Below are positions 1 to 10,097 of a stretch of DNA of 64,000 nucleotides, piece by piece. This DNA comes from an uncultured Pelagibacteraceae bacterium (GTDB lineage Bacteria; Pseudomonadota; Alphaproteobacteria; Pelagibacterales; Pelagibacteraceae), in the NCBI GenBank assembly GCA_902575095.1, contig CACGPY010000002.1, forward strand, positions 27,557 to 91,556, in the 5' to 3' direction. A model generated the notes under the pieces. The model was given only the letters and a program-made list of their open reading frames with translations, did no database searches and was not told the DNA's origin. Every line of letters starts with the position of its first letter. The first letter of the stretch is position 1. The translations under genes were made by a program, and so were the position numbers.

Positions 1-2
1 GA

Positions 3-485
3 CGGACGGAATTAGTTTCTATTGACTACGAAGACTTAGATTTTGTTGAAGAAGGTATAAAAATAACTCTGAAAAGATCTAAAACAGATCAATTTGGTGA
101 AGGTCAAATAAAAGGACTACCCTATTTTACAAATGAAAAATATTGTCCAGTTACTAGCTTAAAGGAATGGATAAACTTATCAAAAATTAAAACTGGTCCA
201 ATATTTAGAAGATTTTCAAAAGGCTCAATACTTACTAACCATAGATTAACAGATCAATCAGTAGTATTAATAATAAAAGAATGTTTAAAAATAGCAGGAA
301 TAGAAAACCAAAATTATTCAGGTCATAGTTTAAGATCAGGTTTTGCAACAGTGGCGGCAGAATCAGGTGCTGATGAAAGAAGTATAATGGCGATGACAGG
401 ACACAAAACAACTCAAATGGTAAGAAGATATATCAGAGATGCTAATTTATTTAACAATAATGCTTTAAATAAAATAAAATTATAA
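3..485 (+). CDS. Tyrosine-type site-specific recombinase/integrase, C-terminal part (5' truncated by window edge)
   Basis: Open frame from base 3 to TAA at 483-485; translation includes GHSLRSGFATVAAESGADERSIMAMTGHKTTQMVRRYIR, with the HxxR...GH...Y signature of tyrosine recombinases. Confidence 0.88.
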   Translation, partial: RTELVSIDYEDLDFVEEGIKITLKRSKTDQFGEGQIKGLPYFTNEKYCPVTSLKEWINLSKIKTGPIFRRFSKGSILTNHRLTDQSVVLIIKECLKIAGIENQNYSGHSLRSGFATVAAESGADERSIMAMTGHKTTQMVRRYIRDANLFNNNALNKIKL

Positions 486-487
486 AA

Positions 488-1177
488 ATGATACATTATT
501 TAAAAAAGATTTATTACGAAAAGTATTCTAAAAAATCTTATTCATTAAGCAACGTTGATTTAGTTATTGAAAGAATATTTAAAAAGAAAAAAAAAGGTAT
601 ATTCATTGATGTAGGATGTAATCATCCAATTAAATATAACAATACATATTTATTATATAAAAAAGGATGGAATGGTATCAATATTGATTTAGATCATGAG
701 TCGATAAAACAATTTAATGAATTACGAACTAGAGACATTAATATTCAAACATTAGTTACTTCGATTGATAATGAGGAAAAAGATCTTTATTTTTATCATA
801 ATAGGTCAGCAATAAATACTATTAGTAAAGAGTTGGTTGAAAGCAGGAATAACAATTTTAAAGAAATAAAAAAAATAAAAGGTAAGTCTTTAAATAGTAT
901 AATTGAAAACTCAAAATTTAAAGCGTCAAAAATAGATTTAATGACAATAGATATTGAAAATTATGAATTTGAGGCTTTAAAAAATTTCAACTTTGATAAA
1001 TTCAATATAGACATTATTGTTACAGAAATTACCGACATTAATGTTAAAGATTTAGAAACATATAATCTTTCATTAGAAAATATTACAAAATCGAATTTAT
1101 ATAAATTATTAATAAATAATAATTATAAATTAATTAACTGGGTTAATGCTGATTTAATTTTTGCTAGGAACAAATAA
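488..1177 (+). CDS. FkbM-family methyltransferase
   Basis: IFIDVGCNHPIKYNNTYLLYKKGWNGINIDLD and IDLMTIDIENYEFEALKN resemble the FkbM SAM-methyltransferase fold. Confidence 0.8.
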   Translation: MIHYLKKIYYEKYSKKSYSLSNVDLVIERIFKKKKKGIFIDVGCNHPIKYNNTYLLYKKGWNGINIDLDHESIKQFNELRTRDINIQTLVTSIDNEEKDLYFYHNRSAINTISKELVESRNNNFKEIKKIKGKSLNSIIENSKFKASKIDLMTIDIENYEFEALKNFNFDKFNIDIIVTEITDINVKDLETYNLSLENITKSNLYKLLINNNYKLINWVNADLIFARNK

Positions 1178-1184
1178 ACTTTAA

Positions 1185-1748
1185 TTATAGAGATAAAAGA
1201 ACCTGATGATTTGTTTCATAAATAATCTTAAAATTATTTTTTGTTAAAAAATCAATTGACAGATTTGTTTTTGATCCTTTGTCATCCAATAAAATCAATG
1301 ATTTATCGTGAAGTTTTTTAATCGCAATTTGAGCCTCTTTTAATTGATGATTTGATGCAGCAATAGGATCATGACCATCTAAAGAATCTAAATATAATAA
1401 ATCGATCGGATGATTAAATTCTTTTAAAAAAATTAAGCTATCTTTTACATAAAATTTTATATATTCAGAAAAATTACTAGTAAATTTTTTTGCATTTTCA
1501 ATATTTTTTAAAGAAATATCACAAGTATGAAGTTTACCCATAGTAAATTTTGCATATTCAGCGAACATAGGAGTGCTCATACCATCTTTCCAATTATATC
1601 TTTTTATAAAAAAAAATTTTGTTTTTCCTCTTGCTGTCCCTGTTTCGACTATTGTTTTAAAGCCTCTTTTCAAAGAAATTTTTAAAGTTTCCTCAAATGA
1701 TTTAAATCTAATATTTTTACTATTATTGTATTTTTCTAAAAATTTCAT
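1185..1748 (-). CDS. Putative class I SAM-dependent methyltransferase
   Basis: TIVETGTARGKT (motif I-like), HTCDISLKNIENAKKF, DLLYLDSLDGHDP. Confidence 0.6.
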   Translation of the reverse strand: MKFLEKYNNSKNIRFKSFEETLKISLKRGFKTIVETGTARGKTKFFFIKRYNWKDGMSTPMFAEYAKFTMGKLHTCDISLKNIENAKKFTSNFSEYIKFYVKDSLIFLKEFNHPIDLLYLDSLDGHDPIAASNHQLKEAQIAIKKLHDKSLILLDDKGSKTNLSIDFLTKNNFKIIYETNHQVLLSL

Positions 1749-2626
1749 ATTAAATCTATAATCTTATTAGATAGCTTTGCAAAATTATCTCTATATAAAA
1801 ACTTATAATTTCTAAAATGGTTAGTCCATTTACCATAATTATATGATTTATCTATTATATCTATTTGTTTTATATTATTTGCTGTAGCGACGTGTGAAAT
1901 AGCACCATGACAAGCAATTAAAACACTAGAATTTGAGGTAATTTTCTCTAATTCAATAAAATTTAAGTTTTCATATAATTTTACTTTTAAATCAATAAGT
2001 GAAGGTTTTATTTTATTCATTTTATCTGGTAATTTAAAACCAGTTGTAATGACTAGCCTTCCCTCATTTTTTTTAAGAATTTTTTTTACAAAATTTACTA
2101 GCTCAATTTCTGTTGGCTCAATATTAATAAATTTTTCTATATAATCATTAAAAATCCATTTTTCATCAAAATGTAATTGAACAAGATTTCCATCATTAGA
2201 TTTTTCTTGATTTCTATGTATTAAGGTATTTAAAGAGTCTTCAAAAAAATTAAAATTCATTTTTTTAAGAATATCCTTAATTAATTGAATATGGGTGACT
2301 TTTTGTGATTTTAAAATTTTAATTTTATTCGATGATTTTAAAAAGAAAGAAATAAACTTTGATCTTTTTTTATCATCGTGAATGATGATAGTTTTATATT
2401 TAAATTTAAATAATTTAAAAAATACACTTAATTTGCTTATAAAATCATTATTAAGTTGAATGACATTATTTACATAAGGAAAAGTTTTTATATATTCATA
2501 ATTCTTATTTGATGCAACAACAGTAATATGCGCATTTGGATCATTTTTTTTAATGCACTTTAATAAAATTGCAGATACTAAGAAATCCCCTATTCTATCT
2601 GTTCTAAAAATTAAATATTTATTCAC
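1745..2626 (-). CDS. Glycosyltransferase family 9 (heptosyltransferase-like)
   Basis: N-terminal YLIFRTDRIGDFLVSAILLKCIKK and C-terminal SSVLIACHGAISHVATANN are typical of GT9. Confidence 0.75.
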   Translation of the reverse strand: MNKYLIFRTDRIGDFLVSAILLKCIKKNDPNAHITVVASNKNYEYIKTFPYVNNVIQLNNDFISKLSVFFKLFKFKYKTIIIHDDKKRSKFISFFLKSSNKIKILKSQKVTHIQLIKDILKKMNFNFFEDSLNTLIHRNQEKSNDGNLVQLHFDEKWIFNDYIEKFINIEPTEIELVNFVKKILKKNEGRLVITTGFKLPDKMNKIKPSLIDLKVKLYENLNFIELEKITSNSSVLIACHGAISHVATANNIKQIDIIDKSYNYGKWTNHFRNYKFLYRDNFAKLSNKIIDLI

Positions 2627-2634
2627 TTAATTTA

Positions 2635-3612
2635 TTATTTGAAAAAATTTAGATCCTCTTTGACCATTTCTTTTACCAGTTGAGTAAAATTTGTCTTTGG
2701 TTTCCATTTTAAATTTTTTTTTGCTTTATTGTAATTTGCTTTAAGTGTATCTACCTCAGAGGGTCTTAATAAATTTTTGTTAAATCTTATATATTTTTTA
2801 TAATTTAAACCTACTATTGAAAAAGCTAATTTTGCAAAATCTTTTACAGAGTGCATTTTACCTGTTCCTATAACAAAATCTTCAGGTTTTTTTTGTTGCA
2901 ACATTAACCACATAGCTTCAACATAGTCTTTTGCATGTCCCCAGTCTCTTTTTGCATAAATATTTCCTAATTGTAATGTTTTTTGTTTACCTAATTTAAT
3001 TTTTGCAACCGAACTTGAAATTTTTCTAGTTACAAACTCAAAACCTCTTCTAGGTGATTCATGATTAAACAATATTCCTGTACATGCAAAAATTTTATAT
3101 GCTTCTCTATAATTTCTCGTCAATTCAAAACCAGCAACTTTTGAGATACCGTATGCTGATCTTGGGTAAAATCTTGTTTTTTCATCTTGTTTATTTTTTT
3201 GAACTTTTCCAAACATTTCTGACGAACCTGCGAAATAAAATTTTGATTTAGGTGAAAAGTCTTTTATAGCTGAAAGAATATAATGTGTACCATTTATATT
3301 GGTATTTAAAGTAGAAAACTCATCTTCAAAGGAATAAGCTACATAACTTTGTGCTCCTAAATGATAAATTTCATCTGGTTTAATTTTTTGAATTATCTTT
3401 ACTATACTTGCATAGCTCTCTAAAGAAGCACTATTTAATTTTATTTTTTTAAGAATATGTTTTATTCTCCAAAGTCTATGACTTTCATCTTCCAAAGCAA
3501 CTCGTCTTACTAAACCGTATACTTGATAATTTTTTTTAAGTAAAAATTCGCTTAGATAAGAACCATCTTGACCTGTAATTCCGGTTATAAGAGCTTTTTT
3601 TATTTTTCCCAT
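2635..3612 (-). CDS. gmd: GDP-mannose 4,6-dehydratase
   Basis: KALITGITGQDGSYLSEFLLKKNYQVYGLVRR, YHLGAQSYVAYSFE, YGISKVAG, NHESPRRGFEFVTRKI; short-chain dehydrogenase/epimerase of Gmd type. Confidence 0.93.
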   Translation of the reverse strand: MGKIKKALITGITGQDGSYLSEFLLKKNYQVYGLVRRVALEDESHRLWRIKHILKKIKLNSASLESYASIVKIIQKIKPDEIYHLGAQSYVAYSFEDEFSTLNTNINGTHYILSAIKDFSPKSKFYFAGSSEMFGKVQKNKQDEKTRFYPRSAYGISKVAGFELTRNYREAYKIFACTGILFNHESPRRGFEFVTRKISSSVAKIKLGKQKTLQLGNIYAKRDWGHAKDYVEAMWLMLQQKKPEDFVIGTGKMHSVKDFAKLAFSIVGLNYKKYIRFNKNLLRPSEVDTLKANYNKAKKNLKWKPKTNFTQLVKEMVKEDLNFFK

Positions 3613-5729
3613 AAATATTTTTTATCTTTGATTTCTAAAGTTTTGTTAATAATAAAATTTGCAACCTTTGTGGAGTTAAAATACTTCATATATTTTTTTT
3701 TCCCATTGTGTGCAATTTGTCTTCTAAGTTTATCATCTCTTGAAACTTTAGTTATTTTTTCGGACAAATCGCCTAAGCTTTTGTAAAAAACCATTTCTTT
3801 GTTTGAAAAAAAATCTCTATATTGAGTTTTTTCATCTATTAGACAAACTAGACCATTACCAACTATTTGCGTAATACGATCACTGCTATAATATTTTATT
3901 GCTTCACCTCTACTGAGGTTTAAACCCATTTTAGCGTTTGAAATAGTTTTAAAGTAATGATCTGCCCATATGGGTTGAACATTATTAATGCCATATAGAT
4001 CAAATTTAATATTAGAGGTAATTTTTTGTAATTTTTCTAAGAAAATAATTCTATCGTCTTCTTTGCCTGATTTAAGCTTACCTCTATGAACACCATGACT
4101 TAAAGCAAAAAAAACATCAACACTGCAAGATTTTTTATAGTTGTTTAAAGTTTCAAAAGAATGATCACTCGGATTTGGAATATAGAAATTTTTATTATTT
4201 TTAGGTAGAAAATTTAATGCTGAAGGACTTGTAGTTAAAAATGTCCCATCCATCACGTCAATTTTATCTAAAATACGTTCTTTATTTCTCTCAAAATCAG
4301 GACCATTTTTATTTAGTGGATCCAAAAACCATTGAGCAAATTTTGTATTTGGATTATCCTCTTTAAGCTCTTGAATTTGTTCTTTTGAAATTAAATCGGC
4401 ATGACCAGTAACAATTAAATCAGGCTTATAATTATAACAGGTTTTTTTTAATTTATCGTTTAAGGTTTTTTGACCTCTAAAATCACCAATGGTTTTATAG
4501 TATTTTTGAATATCTCTATCGCTGAATCCTAAAACACTATGACCAAGCCTTATAAAACCATTGTTAATTCTTCTACCGGTATTAAAAAAAAGTCGACCGT
4601 CTAATCGCTCATTAAAATTTGTTACGTGGAGAATTCTTAAATTTTTTAATTTTGATTTTATAAAAAAATAATTTTTTAAAAATAATTTCTCTGATCTATA
4701 ATCATCAATTTTTTTGGAAACAAATTTATGTGTAAGATAAAAATTATTTATGGATTTTCGCTGGAGACTAATTCTATCTTTTTTATTTTCAATTAATTGA
4801 TTTATAGATTTAGTTAAATTTTTTTCATTTAATTTTTCTAAAATTTTAGCATCTGTTACAGTTTCTGGTAAACCGCCTTTATTAGTTATGATTACAGCAC
4901 AGCCATTAGCAGATGCCTCTAAACTAGTTCTTCCAAAGGGCTCATCCCATCTTGATGGAGCTACTGTTATACTTGTTTTCTTAAATATTTTAATTACTTC
5001 CTCATGTTTTTTAAAACCAAGAATTGATACATTTTTATGTTTTAAATATATTTTTTCCCTTTTTTCATCACCAATAATTAAAGCTCTCCAGTCTTTATAT
5101 TTATCCAAAACTTTTGTAATAGATTTAGCGAATACATCGTAACCTTTTGCTTTATTTAATTTTCCAACAAAGGTAATCCATTTTTTCTTATTTTTTAATA
5201 GTGCTAAATTACCTTTGTTAGCTGATTGATAAAAAATTAATAATTTATTGCTATTTACAAATTTATTTTCTAAACCCTCTAAAAATCTTTTTTTAGACCA
5301 AGAACTGTTAAATATAATCTTATAACATATTCGTAATAGTTTTTTTCTTTGTGCAATAGTCTTAGATCCCTCCATAGATAAAGGATCATTATGAAAATAA
5401 AGAGTTAGAATTTTATTCTTAATTTTTTCATTAATAATATGAATATAGCTTGGTCTATTATGAACTTCGATTATAGATGAATTAATTTTTCTTTCTATTT
5501 TAATAAAATCATTAACATAAGTTTTGGTTTGACTGTTAAATAAAGTTTTTTTAGTGTTTATGTTTACATATTCTAAATTAAATATTTTTTTATAATCTGT
5601 ATTCCCAAAAACAGTTATATTTTTTTTATATTTACTAATTTTAGATGTTTCATATACAAAAAGTGAAACTGCACCCGGATACATGGGTGAAAAATTTTCT
5701 TTATATGGTAGAAGAATTGAAATTTTCAT
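3600..5729 (-). CDS. Two-domain glycosyltransferase (GT4-like N-terminus plus CgeB-like glycosyltransferase C-terminus)
   Basis: N-terminal half has APSRWDEPFGRTSLEASANGCAVIITNKGGLPE (GT4); C-terminal half has LDPLNKNGPDFERN, NAKMGLNLSRGEAIKYYSSDRITQIVGNGLVCLID (CgeB-like). Confidence 0.8.
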   Translation of the reverse strand: MKISILLPYKENFSPMYPGAVSLFVYETSKISKYKKNITVFGNTDYKKIFNLEYVNINTKKTLFNSQTKTYVNDFIKIERKINSSIIEVHNRPSYIHIINEKIKNKILTLYFHNDPLSMEGSKTIAQRKKLLRICYKIIFNSSWSKKRFLEGLENKFVNSNKLLIFYQSANKGNLALLKNKKKWITFVGKLNKAKGYDVFAKSITKVLDKYKDWRALIIGDEKREKIYLKHKNVSILGFKKHEEVIKIFKKTSITVAPSRWDEPFGRTSLEASANGCAVIITNKGGLPETVTDAKILEKLNEKNLTKSINQLIENKKDRISLQRKSINNFYLTHKFVSKKIDDYRSEKLFLKNYFFIKSKLKNLRILHVTNFNERLDGRLFFNTGRRINNGFIRLGHSVLGFSDRDIQKYYKTIGDFRGQKTLNDKLKKTCYNYKPDLIVTGHADLISKEQIQELKEDNPNTKFAQWFLDPLNKNGPDFERNKERILDKIDVMDGTFLTTSPSALNFLPKNNKNFYIPNPSDHSFETLNNYKKSCSVDVFFALSHGVHRGKLKSGKEDDRIIFLEKLQKITSNIKFDLYGINNVQPIWADHYFKTISNAKMGLNLSRGEAIKYYSSDRITQIVGNGLVCLIDEKTQYRDFFSNKEMVFYKSLGDLSEKITKVSRDDKLRRQIAHNGKKKYMKYFNSTKVANFIINKTLEIKDKKYLWEK

Positions 5730-5964
5730 TTTTAATTTTATTTCTTAATGAGCGATTATTCTTTATATAATATTCTCTAGAAATTGCCTCTTTTTTTGAT
5801 TTGAATTTCTCTTTATAAATTAGTCTCCATTTTCTTCCTCTTGTAAATTTGGCACCCTTGCCTGAGTTATGAAGGCTGATTCTTTTTATTAAGTTGCTGG
5901 TATAACCTACATAAGTCACTGGTTTTATGCTCTTAGATTTGAGCATATAAACGTAATATGTCAA
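5701..5964 (-). CDS. GIY-YIG nuclease domain protein
   Basis: TYYVYMLKSKSIKPVTYVGYTSNLIKRISLHNSGKGAKFTRGRKWRLIYKEKF; GIY-YIG domain. Confidence 0.88.
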   Translation of the reverse strand: MTYYVYMLKSKSIKPVTYVGYTSNLIKRISLHNSGKGAKFTRGRKWRLIYKEKFKSKKEAISREYYIKNNRSLRNKIKNENFNSSTI

Positions 5965-5967
5965 TTA

Positions 5968-6756
5968 TTAATACCCTCTAGATTTAAGTGCTTTAATACC
6001 TTTTAATTTTTCAATATCAGATTTTGCTCCCGATCCAATATATCTACTATCAGAACCAACAGTCACAAGATCAAATCCCTTGTCAATCATTTTTTGAGCA
6101 TATTCTGCAGATCCATTGTGTAAACCAGCTATCAAATTTTTTTTTTTTGCAGCTTCTAGAATTCTCAAAATTTCTTTATAAGCTTTTGTATTCTCTGGTT
6201 TATCAAATCCTGGTTCTTCTCCCACAGATAAACTTAAGTCTGCTGGTCCAATATAAATACCGTCTAGGTTTGGTGTATCTAAAATTTCATCAAGTTTTTC
6301 CAAAGCTTCTTTGGTTTCAATCATTGCTAATTTTAATATCTCTTGGTCAGCATATTTTGCATAGTCGTCTCCACCATAAATTGACGCTCTTATTGGACCA
6401 AAACTTCTGTAACCTTTTGGGGGATATTGGCATGCTTTAACGAAATTTTCTGCTTCTTTTTTATTACTAACCATTGGACAAATAACACCATAGCATCCAG
6501 CATCTAAAATTTTCATTATTTGACCAGGCTCATTCCAATTCACTCTAGCCATAGGAGTAGTTTCAGTTGATGAAATTGCTTGCAACATATTCACTGCATT
6601 AGGATAATTTATAAGACCATGCTGCATATCTATTGTTAAAGAATCCCATCCTTGATTAGCCATTATTTCAGCTGAAAAAGAACTTGGAACAGCTAACCAA
6701 CTATTAATAATTGGCTTTCCTGCTTTAAAAAGTTCTTTAAGTTTATTTTTTCTCAT
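5968..6756 (-). CDS. HpcH/HpaI family aldolase
   Basis: NSWLAVPSSFSAEIMANQGWDSLTIDMQHGLINY, MIETKEALEKLDEILDTPNLDGIYIGPADLSLS. Confidence 0.9.
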   Translation of the reverse strand: MRKNKLKELFKAGKPIINSWLAVPSSFSAEIMANQGWDSLTIDMQHGLINYPNAVNMLQAISSTETTPMARVNWNEPGQIMKILDAGCYGVICPMVSNKKEAENFVKACQYPPKGYRSFGPIRASIYGGDDYAKYADQEILKLAMIETKEALEKLDEILDTPNLDGIYIGPADLSLSVGEEPGFDKPENTKAYKEILRILEAAKKKNLIAGLHNGSAEYAQKMIDKGFDLVTVGSDSRYIGSGAKSDIEKLKGIKALKSRGY

Positions 6757-8198
6757 TCGTATGAGATTCCGAAATGAGTATATTTTATATTTAAATAATC
6801 TTTAATTGCCATTGAGCCGCCTTCTCTTCCATACCCAGTTTGTTTGATTCCACCAAAAGGTGCCTCTGCTACAGCTACAACAGGAGTATTTACTGCAACA
6901 CAACCAGATTCTAGTTGCTCGGATGCTTTATTAGCTTTTTTTAAATCAGTTGTGTAAACATAACTACACAAACCTAGGTCGTTGTTATTTGCTCTGTCCA
7001 TTACCTCATCAAAATCTTTAAAAGTTAAAATAGGCACAATAGGACCAAATGGCTCCTCTTTCATAATAGTAAAATTGTCTTTAACATTATCAAATATTGT
7101 TGGCTCATAAAAATATCCTTTATTAAAATTTGCAGCTCTTTTTCCCCCTAACAGGACTTTACCACCTTCTTTTTTTGTAGTTTCCACTAATTTTTCAACA
7201 CCTTCTAATCGTTGCTTAGTACACAAAGGCCCAAGTAATGTATCTTTATCCATACCATTTCCAATCTTAAGTTTTTTAGTTTTTTCGATCATTAGATTTG
7301 CAAACTCATCTTTTTTCTTTTCGTGTATATAAAATCTATTTGGTGAAATACATACTTGTCCATTATTCCTAAATTTTGAAGTTATTGCCATGTCTGTAAC
7401 TTTATTTAAATCTACGTCATCAAAAACTATGAATGGTGAGTGACCGCTTAGCTCCATTGTAACTCTTTGAACTTTGTTTGCAGCTTGTTTTAAAATCAAT
7501 TTACCAACTCTTGTTGATCCAGTTATTGAAATTTTTTTTATTATATCTGACTTTATCAATTCCTCAGAAATTCCAGCTGGATCTCCTGACAGTAGATTAA
7601 TTACTCCTGGAGGGACACCTGCCTCTCTACAGATATCAACTATCTCCATAACGCTACCTGGTGTAATTACATCTGGTTTAACTATAACTGAACAACCTGC
7701 TGCTAAAGCAGTTGAAATTTTTCTTGAAGCAAGAATTACTGGAAAATTCCACGGAACCAAAGCTGCTACAACTCCGACAGGTTGATACATAACGTGAATC
7801 TGTGTATTCGGAAAACGACTTTGATTTATTTCTCCAAAAATTCTCTTAGTTTCTTCAGAATTCCATTCGAAGATATCAGCTGCACCGCCTATTTCACCAG
7901 GTCCTTCTGTTAACGGCTTTCCTACTTCAAGAGTTAACCATTTTGAAAGAACATCAATTCTTTTTCTAATTAAATCCGATATCTTTCTAATAATTTTAGA
8001 TCTTTCCCAAGGAGAAGTATTTTTCCAAATTTGCAAACCTTTTTCCGCTGATTTAAGAGCTTTTTGAATATCTGAACTATTTGCTTTTGACGCCTTCCCT
8101 ATTATTTCTTCAGTTGCAGGATTAATCACATCGTAAGTTTCACCGCCTGCTGATTTTTGCCACTTACCATCAATGAACTGTCCGTATTTATCGTACAT
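6753..8198 (-). CDS. NAD(P)-dependent aldehyde dehydrogenase (succinate-semialdehyde dehydrogenase-like)
   Basis: VAALVPWNFPVILASRKISTALAAGCSVIVKP, VTMELSGHSPFIVFDD, NNGQVCISPNRFYIHE. Confidence 0.92.
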   Translation of the reverse strand: MYDKYGQFIDGKWQKSAGGETYDVINPATEEIIGKASKANSSDIQKALKSAEKGLQIWKNTSPWERSKIIRKISDLIRKRIDVLSKWLTLEVGKPLTEGPGEIGGAADIFEWNSEETKRIFGEINQSRFPNTQIHVMYQPVGVVAALVPWNFPVILASRKISTALAAGCSVIVKPDVITPGSVMEIVDICREAGVPPGVINLLSGDPAGISEELIKSDIIKKISITGSTRVGKLILKQAANKVQRVTMELSGHSPFIVFDDVDLNKVTDMAITSKFRNNGQVCISPNRFYIHEKKKDEFANLMIEKTKKLKIGNGMDKDTLLGPLCTKQRLEGVEKLVETTKKEGGKVLLGGKRAANFNKGYFYEPTIFDNVKDNFTIMKEEPFGPIVPILTFKDFDEVMDRANNNDLGLCSYVYTTDLKKANKASEQLESGCVAVNTPVVAVAEAPFGGIKQTGYGREGGSMAIKDYLNIKYTHFGISYE

Positions 8199-8247
8199 AT
8201 ATTATTGTTGAATAAAGAATATTAATTAAATAGTTTATATTGAATTT

Positions 8248-10092
8248 ATGAAAAACATTCAACTTACTTGTGCTCACGCTTTAGTTAAATTCTTAATTGC
8301 TCAGAAAACTCTTATAGATGGAAAAAAAGTACCTTTATTTCCGGGCGTGTTTGGAATTTTTGGTCATGGTAATGTTGCCTGTTTAGGGCAAGCACTTCAG
8401 GAAAACCAAAAAGAACTTCCCACATGGCGAGGCCACCATGAACAAAACATGGCTTTAACAGGAATAGCGTATTCAAGAGCAAAAAGGCGTAAACAAATTT
8501 TTGTTGCAACCTCTTCTGTAGGCCCAGGATCAACTAATATGATTACTGCAGCGGCCGTTGCAATGAGCAATAGACTTCCAATACTTTTTTTACCTGGTGA
8601 TACATTTGCAAATAGAATGCCAGATCCAGTATTACAACAAGTTGAACACTTTAATAATCCAGGGACAACTCAGAATGATGGGTTTAAACCTGTTGTGAGA
8701 TATTTTGATAGAATTACTAGACCAGAACAAATCATTTCAAGTTTACAACAAGCAATTCAAATTATGTTAGATCCAGCAGATTGTGGTCCAGCATGTATTT
8801 CATTAAGTCAAGATGTTCAAGGTGAAGTTTATGATTATCCAGAAGAATTCTTTAAAGAAAGAGTTCATACAATACGAAGACCTAGACCAGATGATTTTCA
8901 AATCAAAGAGGCAGCTGAACTTATTAAAAAATCAAAAAAACCAATTGTCATTGCTGGTGGTGGAGTTTTTTATTCAGATGCCACAGATGAATTAAGCGAT
9001 TTTGCAAAAAAACATAATATTCCTGTAACGCAAACCGTAATGGGTTATTCATCTATAAAAAAAGATCATACTCATTATTTAGGAACTATTGGCGGTTTGG
9101 GTGGACGTGCTGCAAACAACTTAAGTAAAGAAACTGATACAGCGATTGCTATTGGAACTAAACTTGCAGATTTTACAACTGGATCTTGGGCTAATTTTGA
9201 AAATCCTAATTTTAAATTAGTTTCTATTAATGCTGCACGATTTGATGCAAATAAACACATGGCACAGGCTGTAGTTGGAGATGCTAAAGTATCGTTGATA
9301 GAATTATCTCAAGCATTAGGAAATTGGAAAGCAGATGATAACTGGTATAAAAAATCCAGAAAAGAATTGAAAGACTGGGAAACGTATGTTGATAAAGAAA
9401 GCGGACCAACTAACCAAAAACTTCCAAGTTATGCCCAAGTTATTGGAGCATGCTATAGAAATTCGGATCCCTCTGATATTGCAGTTACTGCAGCTGGAGG
9501 ATTAGTTGGTGAAGTTATACAAGTCTGGAAACCTAGAGAACTTAATACTCATGAGACAGAGTGGGGTTTTAGTTGTATGAGTTATGAAATTTCCGGGGCA
9601 CTTGGTATTAAGATGGCAAATCCAGAGAAAGAAGTAGTATCATTTGTAGGAGATGGGTCGTATCTACTTTATAATTCTGACATATATAGTTCTGTAATCA
9701 CAAACAATAAATTAATACTAATAGTTTGTGATAATGGAGGTCACGCTGTAATTAATAGATTACAATTATATAAAGGTGGTAAAGAATTTAATTGTTTACT
9801 TAAGAGTTCAAATGCTCCTAATTTGGTACCTGTAGATTTCGCAGGCCATGCCAAGAGTATGGGAGCAGATGGTGAACATGTTAATTCAATTGCTGAATTA
9901 GAAGAGGCATTTAAAAGAGCAAAAAAATCAAAAAAAACATACGTAATTTCAATTCATACAGATGGTTACCAATGGTTAGAAGGGTCAGCTTACTGGGAAA
10001 GCCCTACTCTTGGTATTCCTATAACAAAAGAAAATAAAAAATCTCTTAAAGAACATCTCGAAGGTAAGAAAAAACAAAGAAAAGGTGTTTAA
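8248..10092 (+). CDS. iolD: 3D-(3,5/4)-trihydroxycyclohexane-1,2-dione acylhydrolase (ThDP-dependent)
   Basis: 614 aa ThDP enzyme; FGIFGHGNVACLGQALQ, EQNMALTGIAYSRAKRRKQIFVATSSVGPGSTNMITAA, SFVGDGSYLLYNSDIYSSV; neighbours iolE and iolG. Confidence 0.92.
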   Translation: MKNIQLTCAHALVKFLIAQKTLIDGKKVPLFPGVFGIFGHGNVACLGQALQENQKELPTWRGHHEQNMALTGIAYSRAKRRKQIFVATSSVGPGSTNMITAAAVAMSNRLPILFLPGDTFANRMPDPVLQQVEHFNNPGTTQNDGFKPVVRYFDRITRPEQIISSLQQAIQIMLDPADCGPACISLSQDVQGEVYDYPEEFFKERVHTIRRPRPDDFQIKEAAELIKKSKKPIVIAGGGVFYSDATDELSDFAKKHNIPVTQTVMGYSSIKKDHTHYLGTIGGLGGRAANNLSKETDTAIAIGTKLADFTTGSWANFENPNFKLVSINAARFDANKHMAQAVVGDAKVSLIELSQALGNWKADDNWYKKSRKELKDWETYVDKESGPTNQKLPSYAQVIGACYRNSDPSDIAVTAAGGLVGEVIQVWKPRELNTHETEWGFSCMSYEISGALGIKMANPEKEVVSFVGDGSYLLYNSDIYSSVITNNKLILIVCDNGGHAVINRLQLYKGGKEFNCLLKSSNAPNLVPVDFAGHAKSMGADGEHVNSIAELEEAFKRAKKSKKTYVISIHTDGYQWLEGSAYWESPTLGIPITKENKKSLKEHLEGKKKQRKGV

Positions 10093-10097
10093 AATTA

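Noticed and set aside
1-485. att-site repeat of tRNA-Glu near the recombinase
   Set aside because: No copy of the tRNA 3' end was found in the visible left end; the recombinase is truncated by the window edge so the claim cannot be supported here
6024-6440. 138-aa ORF antisense to the HpcH/HpaI aldolase
   Set aside because: Shadow ORF rich in Leu/Gln from antisense reading; no recognisable motif
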